Made by a program: the position numbers and the translations under genes. A stretch of DNA of 33,745 nt, from positions 1 to 33,745 of IMG/VR virus record IMGVR_UViG_3300042863_001878. One strand, written 5' to 3'. The notes beneath the pieces were generated by a model, which was not told where the DNA came from, ran no database searches, and saw only the letters and a list, made by a program, of their open reading frames with translations. This document shows, one piece after another, positions 23,203 through 29,417 of this stretch. The number at the start of each line of letters is the position of its first letter. Positions within the stretch are counted from its first letter, which is position 1. The DNA is from a virus.

Positions 23203-23839
23203 ATGGCATCAACACGATAGACAATATGCGATTGAACTGGATGAAGCACTGCTAAGTGAAATATATCCTGACTTGGATGAGGACGAGATTGCACAGAAAC
23301 TCGCAGACATTGAATCAGGTGAAGTTGATTACGAAGAAGTTATCAATGATGCCTACGAAAATGAGGTAGAGATTGAATGGGACTTTCAATACGATGACTG
23401 CTGGACTGACCGCAAAGGTGGTTATGATGTTACCTACGAACTAGGTGATGAAGATAGTTGGCATCACGAACCCGAACCTGACCCACCAACACACAAGTGT
23501 ACCAACTGCAAGTGGGAAGGTAGTGAGTATGAAGCTGATTGGCAATGGCAAGACAAAGATGGCAATGACCTAGACGAAGCTAAAAGAGTTTGTAAGTATT
23601 GCGAGAGTGATACTGAACTAACCGAGTTTGGCATTCAGAAAGAAAAAGAACGTGCCGAACGTACCGCACGTTGGGCTAAAGAAGCTGCCGATGAAGAGGA
23701 AGCTGTTCCTTGTTTCAGTTGCGGTGCAATGCATAAAGAATCTGAACTACCTGAAATCAAAGAGAGTGGTTACTACTGCCCTGATTGCAATGAAGGCTGG
23801 ATTATGATGGATAGTCGGGAAGAATCTAAAGATGATTGA
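23180..23839 (+). CDS. Acidic protein with two zinc-ribbon pairs
   Basis: 219 residues, good AGGAG ribosome-binding site. Four CxxC pairs: CTNCKWEG, CKYCESD, CFSCGAMH and CPDCNEGW, giving two probable treble-clef or zinc-ribbon modules. The rest is strongly acidic (Asp/Glu-rich N-terminal half, ERAERTARWAKEAADEEEA linker). It could bind nucleic acid or mimic DNA, but no family is recognised. Overlaps the next gene by 8 bp. Confidence 0.65.
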   Translation: MVTIVKHEWHQHDRQYAIELDEALLSEIYPDLDEDEIAQKLADIESGEVDYEEVINDAYENEVEIEWDFQYDDCWTDRKGGYDVTYELGDEDSWHHEPEPDPPTHKCTNCKWEGSEYEADWQWQDKDGNDLDEAKRVCKYCESDTELTEFGIQKEKERAERTARWAKEAADEEEAVPCFSCGAMHKESELPEIKESGYYCPDCNEGWIMMDSREESKDD

Positions 23840-24056
23840 TGATGTTGTAGGGAAAAGCCACACATTTGAAGATGGCGATAGCATAACTATCACGCAAATA
23901 AAGATACGTGATGGCGGTATACCATGGGTAACATACCAAATTCAACAAGGGCCCGGTATACCTAGAAAATTAGTAATGTCATTGATTGAATTCACTAGTA
24001 CTTATGGACATTTATTTGGGATAAGTGAAGACAATTTACCTGACTTTCCTGACTAA
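23832..24056 (+). CDS. Unknown small protein
   Basis: 74 residues, 8-bp overlap with the zinc-ribbon gene. Beta-rich (GDSITITQIKIRDGGIPWVT; GPGIPRKLVMSLIEFTSTYG) and acidic at the end. Not recognised. Confidence 0.6.
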   Translation: MIDDVVGKSHTFEDGDSITITQIKIRDGGIPWVTYQIQQGPGIPRKLVMSLIEFTSTYGHLFGISEDNLPDFPD

Positions 24057-24061
24057 ATACT
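24053..24061 (+). promoter_or_regulatory. T4-late-like motif before the membrane/coiled-coil gene
   Basis: CTAAATACT 5 nt before the start at 24067, which has no ribosome-binding site. A T4-type late start would place the transcript 5' end at or beside the ATG. Confidence 0.45.
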
Positions 24062-24066
24062 AGCTT

Positions 24067-25605
24067 ATGAAAAAACTTTTAAGCCTTTCCAATATAACAT
24101 TGTTGGTTGCACTGTCATTGAGTACAGTTGCAGCCTACTATAGTATCATTGGTTTAACTGCTATCTTTGCCGGAGCAGTTATTCCCATTATTATTATGGG
24201 TTCTATCCTAGAAGTAGGGAAGATCACTACTACTGTTTGGCTACGAAAATATTGGCATCGTGCTAGTTTGACTATTAAAATGTACTTGGTGCCGGCTGTA
24301 GTATTACTTGCATTCTTGACCAGCATGGGTATCTTTGGCTTTTTAAGTAAGGCACACACTGATCAAAGTATGATTAGCGGAGATGTGATATCTAAGATAA
24401 GTGTTTATGATGAAAAGATTAAAACAGCAAGGGAAAATATAGATGCAAATCGCAAAGCACTCAAGCAAATGGATGAGGCTGTGGACCAAGTTATGGGTCG
24501 AAGTCAAGATGAAAAAGGTGCGGACAAAGCAGTTGCACTACGTAGAGGGCAAGCCAAAGAACGCACTAGATTACTTTCTGAGATTACAGCCGAACAGAAA
24601 GTTATTACCCAACTTAGTGAAGAACGGGCACCCATTGCCGCTGAGGTCCGCAAGGTTGAAGCAGAAGTAGGACCGATAAAGTATATTGCCGCGTTTATTT
24701 ACGGTGATAACCCTGATACAAATTTATTAGAAGCCGCTGTACGCTGGGTAATTATTCTTATTGTTATTGTTTTTGATCCATTAGCTATTGCACTTGTATT
24801 GGCTGCTAACTCAAGTAGAAAATGGGATGAAGAGGAAGAAATTATTCCCTTACCTGTAGCAGAAGTTGATGAAAAGCCTACAGTAGAGGATTTGAAACCT
24901 GAAATAGAAAAGCCAGTTGAAGAAGTAAAAAAGTCAGGAATGACGTTTGTTGATCCAGGTGAACATCCACAAGATCAATTTGATATGGTCGTTGAAAACA
25001 AAGTAACCGATATCGAATTACCAGAACCTAGCGAACTACCCAAAATAGAACCTGAAAAATCTATACTAGAACAACATCCATATTTAACTGCAGGGTTCGA
25101 TCATTTCAAACATTTAGAACCAATGGTGTATAAACCAGCAACAAACATTGATAATGTTGACATTACAAATGATGAATTAGAAGCAACCGCATCATCTGAT
25201 ATAAGAATATCGTCAGATCCGGTGTTTAAGGAAGTGTCCGAAGGGTACGTTATATATGATGGCAAGATGATATCGAAAGATGCATTAAAAGAAATGAAAC
25301 CGCAGTTATTTAAGTTGACTGCTGATTCAGGTGTACCGGTGTCCACTAGCTTTGGCACACAATTCCCCAGGACAGCACATAAAGGTGATACATTCATTCG
25401 TGTCGATACACTTCCTAATCGTGTATTCAAGTTTGATGGCAAACGTTGGTTTGAAATTAACAAAGACACTGTTGATGCGTACTTGTATGATGAAAACTAT
25501 ATCAAGTACCTGATTGCAAAGATTGATAACGGTGAGTATGATTTAGATTTGTTGTCAGATAAAGAAAAAGAACAAATCGAACATTACCTTAATTCTAGCA
25601 AATGA
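24067..25605 (+). CDS. Membrane protein with central coiled coil
   Basis: 512 residues. Three hydrophobic segments lie in the first 100 residues (around 7-29, 33-50 and 72-95). A charged coiled coil of about 100 residues follows (EKIKTARENIDANRKALKQM and onward). A fourth segment is near 220-245 (VIILIVIVFDPLAIALVLAA). The C-terminal 260 residues are acidic and Pro-rich, ending in a small domain (VFKFDGKRWFEINKD). Proteins of this design recur in T4-type marine phages without a known function. The late-like motif fits a virion or late envelope role. Its transcript ends at a strong palindromic terminator. Confidence 0.7.
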   Translation: MKKLLSLSNITLLVALSLSTVAAYYSIIGLTAIFAGAVIPIIIMGSILEVGKITTTVWLRKYWHRASLTIKMYLVPAVVLLAFLTSMGIFGFLSKAHTDQSMISGDVISKISVYDEKIKTARENIDANRKALKQMDEAVDQVMGRSQDEKGADKAVALRRGQAKERTRLLSEITAEQKVITQLSEERAPIAAEVRKVEAEVGPIKYIAAFIYGDNPDTNLLEAAVRWVIILIVIVFDPLAIALVLAANSSRKWDEEEEIIPLPVAEVDEKPTVEDLKPEIEKPVEEVKKSGMTFVDPGEHPQDQFDMVVENKVTDIELPEPSELPKIEPEKSILEQHPYLTAGFDHFKHLEPMVYKPATNIDNVDITNDELEATASSDIRISSDPVFKEVSEGYVIYDGKMISKDALKEMKPQLFKLTADSGVPVSTSFGTQFPRTAHKGDTFIRVDTLPNRVFKFDGKRWFEINKDTVDAYLYDENYIKYLIAKIDNGEYDLDLLSDKEKEQIEHYLNSSK

Positions 25606-25610
25606 ATAAG

Positions 25611-25643
25611 ATTAGCAGTATAATATTATACTGCTAATTTTTT
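25611..25643 (+). terminator. Perfect 28-bp palindrome with T-run
   Basis: ATTAGCAGTATAAT (25611-25624) is followed at once by its exact reverse complement (25625-25638), then a run of six T. A strong rho-independent terminator that separates the membrane gene from clpX. Confidence 0.85.
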
Positions 25644-25657
25644 ACGATATATAAATA

Positions 25658-26860
25658 ATGAACCAAGAAAACAACAAACTAGACCATTGTTCCTTTTGTG
25701 GTAACCACAAAGACGTAGTTAAAAAACTTATCGTAAGTGAGTCAGTAGCAATTTGCAGTGATTGTATCGACCTTTGTACGCAACTTATAAAAGATGATGT
25801 TATCGTTGAGATAGACAAAAATTCTTTCCCAAATTTAGATCCAATAGAAATCAAAGCATACTTAGACAAATACGTTATCGGTCAAAGTGCCGCTAAAATG
25901 GTACTAAGTGTTGCTATTGCAAATCATTACAAACGAATTGAGAATCCACCTAAGGATTTAGAAATTTCAAAAGGTAATATTCTATTAGTAGGCCCAACTG
26001 GTTCAGGCAAGACTTTACTAGCTAAGACTGTTGCTAAATTCTTAAACGTTCCCTTAGTTGTTGCTGACGCAACCAGTCTTACCGAAGCAGGATATGTAGG
26101 TGATGATGTAGAGTCAATGATTAGTATGTTAGTCAATGCGGCAGGCGGTGATGTAAAACTTGCTGAAAAGGGAATTGTATTTGTTGATGAAATTGATAAG
26201 ATTGCTCGTAAATCTGAAGGTGCCAGTATAACACGTGACGTTAGTGGTGAAGGTGTTCAACAAGCATTGCTTAAACTTGTTGAAGGCACAGTATGTCGCA
26301 TTCCTGCAAGTGGTGGTAGAAAACATCCCGGTGGTGACATGTTAGAAATCAACACAAAAAACATTTTGTTTATTGCAGGCGGTGCATTCGTTGGTTTAAA
26401 AGATATTATCAAGTCTCGCAAAAAAGGTACCACTATTGGCTTTGGTGCAGAAATTAAATCAAGTGACGATCAAGTAAGCTTAGAACAAGTTACTCCAGAT
26501 GATCTTACACGATTTGGTATGATTCCTGAATTCATTGGTCGATTTACTACTACAGTGTCACTAGCAGATTTAGACAAAGAGCAATTATTAAAAGTACTGA
26601 CCGAAATCAAAAATAACTATATCAGTCAATATCAATATCTATTTGAAATCGACAATGTGAAGTTAGACTTTTTAGATGAAGCATTGGAACAACTTGTAGA
26701 TAATTGCTTAAAACTAAAAACAGGTGCACGTGGGTTACACACTGAGATTGAAAAAGCACTGATGCCTCATATGTACAATCTCAAGCAGTATAGTAAAAAT
26801 AACATAAAAGAAATATCTATTTCTAAAAATATGGTATTAGAACCTAAATCACTTCTGTGA
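25658..26860 (+). CDS. clpX: ClpX, AAA+ unfoldase
   Basis: 400 residues, close to bacterial ClpX (about 420). The N-terminal zinc-binding domain is intact (C11, C14, C33, C36). Walker A is GPTGSGKT (about 112-119) and Walker B is VFVDEIDKI. Pore loop GYVG (about 145-148) and RKH loop (about 221-223) are present, as is the arginine/sensor region TGARGLHTEIEKAL. The ClpP-docking IGF loop is kept (I260-G261-F262 in TIGFGAEI), so it should dock on ClpP, host or phage. A clpP lies 4 kb downstream. There is no ribosome-binding site; TATAAATA (25650-25657) directly abuts the ATG. Confidence 0.95.
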   Translation: MNQENNKLDHCSFCGNHKDVVKKLIVSESVAICSDCIDLCTQLIKDDVIVEIDKNSFPNLDPIEIKAYLDKYVIGQSAAKMVLSVAIANHYKRIENPPKDLEISKGNILLVGPTGSGKTLLAKTVAKFLNVPLVVADATSLTEAGYVGDDVESMISMLVNAAGGDVKLAEKGIVFVDEIDKIARKSEGASITRDVSGEGVQQALLKLVEGTVCRIPASGGRKHPGGDMLEINTKNILFIAGGAFVGLKDIIKSRKKGTTIGFGAEIKSSDDQVSLEQVTPDDLTRFGMIPEFIGRFTTTVSLADLDKEQLLKVLTEIKNNYISQYQYLFEIDNVKLDFLDEALEQLVDNCLKLKTGARGLHTEIEKALMPHMYNLKQYSKNNIKEISISKNMVLEPKSLL

Positions 26861-26892
26861 CCTAAAAACTTTTATTATTTTACGCAATCTGA

Positions 26893-26898
26893 TATAAT
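26893..26898 (+). promoter_or_regulatory. hsp20 promoter, TATAAT/TAAATAC
   Basis: TGA-TATAAT (26893-26898) with no clear -35. TAAATAC (26898-26904) overlaps it and is the late-like motif. Either would start the RNA near 26905-26909, just at the first leader hairpin. Confidence 0.5.
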
Positions 26899-26907
26899 AA
26901 ATACATG

Positions 26908-26961
26908 TTCAGATGCCGATGGTCGGGTCTGAAATCAAACGTCATACTTGCTTAATAGGAG
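26908..26961 (+). promoter_or_regulatory. Candidate ROSE-like RNA thermometer in the hsp20 leader
   Basis: First hairpin: TTCAGA (26908-26913) pairs with TCTGAA (26928-26933), with inner CCGA/TCGG and a 3-nt loop. Second: C-TTGCT (26947-26952) faces the ribosome-binding site AGGA-G (26957-26961) across TAAT. TTGCT against AGGA with a bulged G is the ROSE arrangement that opens on heating. Both hairpins sit in a leader of about 60 nt. Confidence 0.5.
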
Positions 26962-26967
26962 AAAAAC

Positions 26968-27411
26968 ATGACAAAAACTTTATCCCTTCGTTCCCTCGAC
27001 ATTCCGTCAATTCACAAATTTGGTATCGGTTTCGATAACATGTTTGATGAGTTAATGCGAATAAATGCGCAACAATCTTTAAACTATCCCCCATACAATA
27101 TCGTTAAACAAACAGAAGACACTTTCTACATTGAAGTTGCTACTGCTGGTTTCCGTGAAGGTGAGGTACACATCAATTTAGACAACCGCCTGTTGAGTAT
27201 TAAAGGTCGCATTTCACGTGATGAAGAAGGCGCGCAAGAGTACTTGCATCGTGGAATTAGCAGCCGAGACTTTGAACGTGAATTCACACTTGCTGAACAT
27301 GTTGAAGTTATCAATGCTAGTCAACAAGACGGCATTTTAACAATCTATTTGGAACGCAAAGTTCCAGAAGAAAAGAAGCCAAAATCTATTGCTATTAATT
27401 ACACTAAATAA
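26968..27411 (+). CDS. Small heat-shock protein Hsp20, IbpA type
   Basis: 147 residues, an ATP-independent holdase of the alpha-crystallin family. IbpA-like features are YPPYNIVKQTEDTFYIEVA, the DNRLLSIKG strand and the EYLHRGISSRDFEREF loop. QDGILTIYLER is the A-x-x-x-G-x-L region. The C-terminal I-x-I anchor is IAI in KSIAINYTK. The N-terminus has KTLSLRSLDIPSIHKFGIGF, as in IbpA relatives. AGGAG lies 6 nt before the start, inside the predicted thermometer hairpin. Likely assists virion protein folding or holds substrates for ClpXP. Confidence 0.93.
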   Translation: MTKTLSLRSLDIPSIHKFGIGFDNMFDELMRINAQQSLNYPPYNIVKQTEDTFYIEVATAGFREGEVHINLDNRLLSIKGRISRDEEGAQEYLHRGISSRDFEREFTLAEHVEVINASQQDGILTIYLERKVPEEKKPKSIAINYTK

Positions 27412-27425
27412 TATAATGTAATAGT

Positions 27426-27456
27426 GTGTGCGGTCACCCCGATCGCACACTTTTTT
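27426..27456 (+). terminator. Rho-independent terminator after hsp20
   Basis: GTGTGCGGTC (27426-27435) pairs with GATCGCACAC (27441-27450) around ACCCC, one G-T wobble, then six T. It separates hsp20 from clpS 12 nt later. Confidence 0.88.
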
Positions 27457-27467
27457 GAAAGAAAAAA

Positions 27468-27773
27468 ATGTCTAAAACAGATACTAAAGTAAAAATCAAA
27501 CCAAACATAGGTCTTCAAGAACCTCCTCTATTTAAAATCATTTATATCAATGATGATGTAACTTCTATGGAATTCGTTGTAGGATCACTAGTTGATTATT
27601 TTAACTATACCTCAGATTCCGCAGTGAACATTACACAGAATATTCATAATGACGGAAGTGCAGTAGTAGCAATTCTGCCTTATGAAATTGCAGAACAAAA
27701 GGGTATTGAAGTTACTTTAGATGCTAGAGCGCAAGGATATCCTTTACAGGTAAAAGTAGAAGCAGAAATTTAA
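27468..27773 (+). CDS. clpS: ClpS N-degron adaptor
   Basis: 101 residues. The core PPLFKIIYINDDVTSMEFVV has the N-degron pocket residues N28, D29, D30 and gate M34. The conserved His (H60 in NIHNDG) is present. ClpS delivers substrates with bulky N-terminal residues to ClpA/ClpC. No ClpA is seen here, so it may work with the host ClpA or an unusual partner. It follows a strong terminator with only a weak A-rich ribosome-binding site, so it may be read through or need its own signal. Four-base convergent overlap with the next gene. Confidence 0.93.
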   Translation: MSKTDTKVKIKPNIGLQEPPLFKIIYINDDVTSMEFVVGSLVDYFNYTSDSAVNITQNIHNDGSAVVAILPYEIAEQKGIEVTLDARAQGYPLQVKVEAEI

Positions 27774-28462
27774 ACTTCTATGTCTATTCTTTTAGCCCAG
27801 TAAGGATTTTTCTTATTGTAAGGGTTAGACAAATAGTTGATACTATCTAGTTTGGTGTCAACTATTTTTCCATATGAGCCATATGCCCAATGAGATATTT
27901 TTGATTCTAAATCAGCAAGTAATATCATTGTTAGCTCTGGTAGTATTTTTGCATCAGCAGGAACTTCCCCAAAGTATAGTTTTTCGTTAGGGACACCGTT
28001 TGTTAACATTAGGATCTTTTTAACATCTAAATGTTTTTGTAGTTTTTCGATAGAACTCTTTAGATAAATTAGATCCTCAAACCTACTTATACTATGTTTT
28101 TCTTCAAAATCATTTTCTACTTCTCCACCATACCAGCCCGGGCACCCTAATATGGCGACACCATCAATTATAACAACATGATGGTGCAATAATGCAACGT
28201 TTCTAATTTTCTTACAGACACGGGAAATCTCTTTAACTCGACTATCATAGTCTTCTATACCTTCGAATTCTAACGAACCCGGGGTATAGAAAACTCCCTG
28301 ATAAAACCTAGTTAAATGACTTAACGTTAATGCAATAGTCCTAATGTCATTACTGATATTTCCAGCAATTACACAATACAAACTTGTTGCTTTATTTTCC
28401 CAATTAAAACTATCATTAGGTGATAGATTCAAGTCACTTATTAAGTCAAACCCAATTTTCAT
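27770..28462 (-). CDS. Metallophosphoesterase-like pseudoenzyme
   Basis: 230 residues with the outline of a calcineurin-type phosphoesterase: FDLISDLNLSP at the start, then VIAGNISND, YTPGSLEFEG, VAILGCPGWYG, ILMLTNGVPNEK, SHWAYGSYGK and a final YLSNPYNKK. In active enzymes these read D-x-H, GD-x-x-D, GNHE, (T)H-x-P and GH-x-H. Here H is N12, D is N35, NH is S63-L64, the next His is Asn and the terminal HxH is lost. Only D10 remains, so it cannot bind two metals as usual. Probably a binding or regulatory protein. It has no ribosome-binding site; CTAAATA lies 4 nt upstream. Confidence 0.7.
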   Translation of the reverse strand: MKIGFDLISDLNLSPNDSFNWENKATSLYCVIAGNISNDIRTIALTLSHLTRFYQGVFYTPGSLEFEGIEDYDSRVKEISRVCKKIRNVALLHHHVVIIDGVAILGCPGWYGGEVENDFEEKHSISRFEDLIYLKSSIEKLQKHLDVKKILMLTNGVPNEKLYFGEVPADAKILPELTMILLADLESKISHWAYGSYGKIVDTKLDSINYLSNPYNKKNPYWAKRIDIEV

Positions 28463-28465
28463 CTA

Positions 28466-28825
28466 TTATTTAGCAACAGTCATTGTAGGTGCTTTTTTCA
28501 CACGCGGCTTAGCAGGTGCTTTTGCAGGTGCTTTTGCAGGTGCTTTTGCAGGTGCTGCCGGTGCCTTCTTTGCTCTGGGTTTTGCTTGACGTTTCGCTTC
28601 GACTGGTTCCGCTACTGGTGCAGTAGCCTCAACTCGGTCATCGGCTGACTTGCCGACTTCAACAGGCGCTTCTACTACTGGTTCAACCTTTGCAGATTCT
28701 ACTACAGGTGGCACATCTACCTTGTAAGGTGCCCCGTTTGTTGCTTCTTTGACTAGCTCTTTATCACGGAAAAAGAAGTACCAAACTCCAACGGCTGCTA
28801 CAGCCAATATAATAACTAATTCCAT
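28466..28825 (-). CDS. Membrane-anchored protein with Ala/Pro/Lys-rich H1-like tail
   Basis: 119 residues. One N-terminal membrane segment (LVIILAVAAVGVWYFFF) is followed by a Val/Glu/Pro linker and a basic tail of APAKAPAKAPAK repeats (RAKKAPAAPAKAPAKAPAK). The tail resembles histone H1-like C-termini and could bind DNA at the membrane. Good AGGAG ribosome-binding site about 6 nt before ATG 28825. A TAAATACT motif lies about 30 nt upstream. Encoded by a tandem 12-bp repeat that may vary in copy number. Confidence 0.65.
   Translation of the reverse strand: MELVIILAVAAVGVWYFFFRDKELVKEATNGAPYKVDVPPVVESAKVEPVVEAPVEVGKSADDRVEATAPVAEPVEAKRQAKPRAKKAPAAPAKAPAKAPAKAPAKPRVKKAPTMTVAK
28512..28559 (+). 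repeat. Tandem 12-bp repeat, three full copies
   Basis: gcaggtgctttt repeats at 28512, 28524 and 28536, with a partial fourth copy from 28548. It encodes the APAK repeat on the minus strand. Confidence 0.9.
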
Positions 28826-28890
28826 TGTATTCTCCTAAAAAGTAATTAACATAGTATTTAACGGTACACGTAGAATACTAAAATTTTATA

Positions 28891-28898
28891 CTAAATAC
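28891..28898 (+). promoter_or_regulatory. T4-late-like motif before sprT
   Basis: CTAAATAC, 3 nt before the start at 28902, which has no ribosome-binding site. Confidence 0.4.
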
Positions 28899-28901
28899 AA
28901 T

Positions 28902-29399
28902 ATGCCGAAATCTAATACACTTCTAGATTTGATGTCCGAGGATCTTCCCAATAGAACATTCCAAAAGAAATTGCGCTATAGGACAAGTGAGAGAGAAGTT
29001 TTGGCATTGTTTAAAGTCATAAACAAAGAAATTTTCAATAACAAGTTACCTATTCCCAAGATAGAAGTCATGCCAAATTGTAGGACGTATTGGGGATTGT
29101 GTTCGGCAAATGCGTTGGTATTGCATTCTGACAAGACAAAATCAAACTGTACGATAAGACTAATGGATAAATGGTTTTGCAAACAATGGCTTATCACTAC
29201 ACTAGCACATGAAATGTGTCATCAATATCAATGGGATGTGATCGGGTATCAACGTTTAAAAGAAGGCCGTGATCCTCTTATGAGTCACGGTCCCACTTTT
29301 TTCATATTCCGTGATAAGTTAGCCAAACGCGGCATATCTCTAAAAAGATCACATGGGATGCGCAGGTGGTTTCGTCATCAAAACTTATTTAAGTGTTAA
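28902..29399 (+). CDS. SprT-like zinc metalloprotease
   Basis: 165 residues of the SprT/Spartan-like family. The zinc motif is TTLAHEMCHQYQWD (HExxH) and a later SHGPTFF supplies the third His. The N-terminal LFKVINKEIFNNKLP is the family's usual lead-in helix. Spartan proteins cut DNA-protein crosslinks, but the role of phage SprT-like proteins is not established. Basic C-terminus (SLKRSHGMRRWFRHQ) fits DNA binding. No ribosome-binding site; it lies next to a late-like motif. Confidence 0.85.
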   Translation: MPKSNTLLDLMSEDLPNRTFQKKLRYRTSEREVLALFKVINKEIFNNKLPIPKIEVMPNCRTYWGLCSANALVLHSDKTKSNCTIRLMDKWFCKQWLITTLAHEMCHQYQWDVIGYQRLKEGRDPLMSHGPTFFIFRDKLAKRGISLKRSHGMRRWFRHQNLFKC

Positions 29400-29403
29400 C
29401 AAG

Positions 29404-29413
29404 CATAAATACT
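29404..29413 (+). promoter_or_regulatory. T4-late-like motif before the 29418 gene
   Basis: CATAAATACT, 4 nt before ATG 29418; no ribosome-binding site. Predicted start point coincides with the ATG. Confidence 0.5.
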
Positions 29414-29417
29414 CATT

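Noticed and set aside
25650-25657. TATAAATA as a late promoter for clpX
   Set aside because: It abuts the ATG, so a normal start would fall inside the gene. Kept only as a note.
26905-26955. 16-residue upstream ORF in the hsp20 leader (MFRCRWSGLKSNVILA)
   Set aside because: It lies in the predicted hairpins and has no ribosome-binding site; leader structure explains the sequence better. A leader peptide cannot be ruled out.
28512-28559. CRISPR-like repeat
   Set aside because: The units are tandem with no spacers and encode protein.
28344-28589. Plus-strand ORF with GAFAGAFAGAF repeats
   Set aside because: Antisense image of the APAK repeat in the minus-strand gene.
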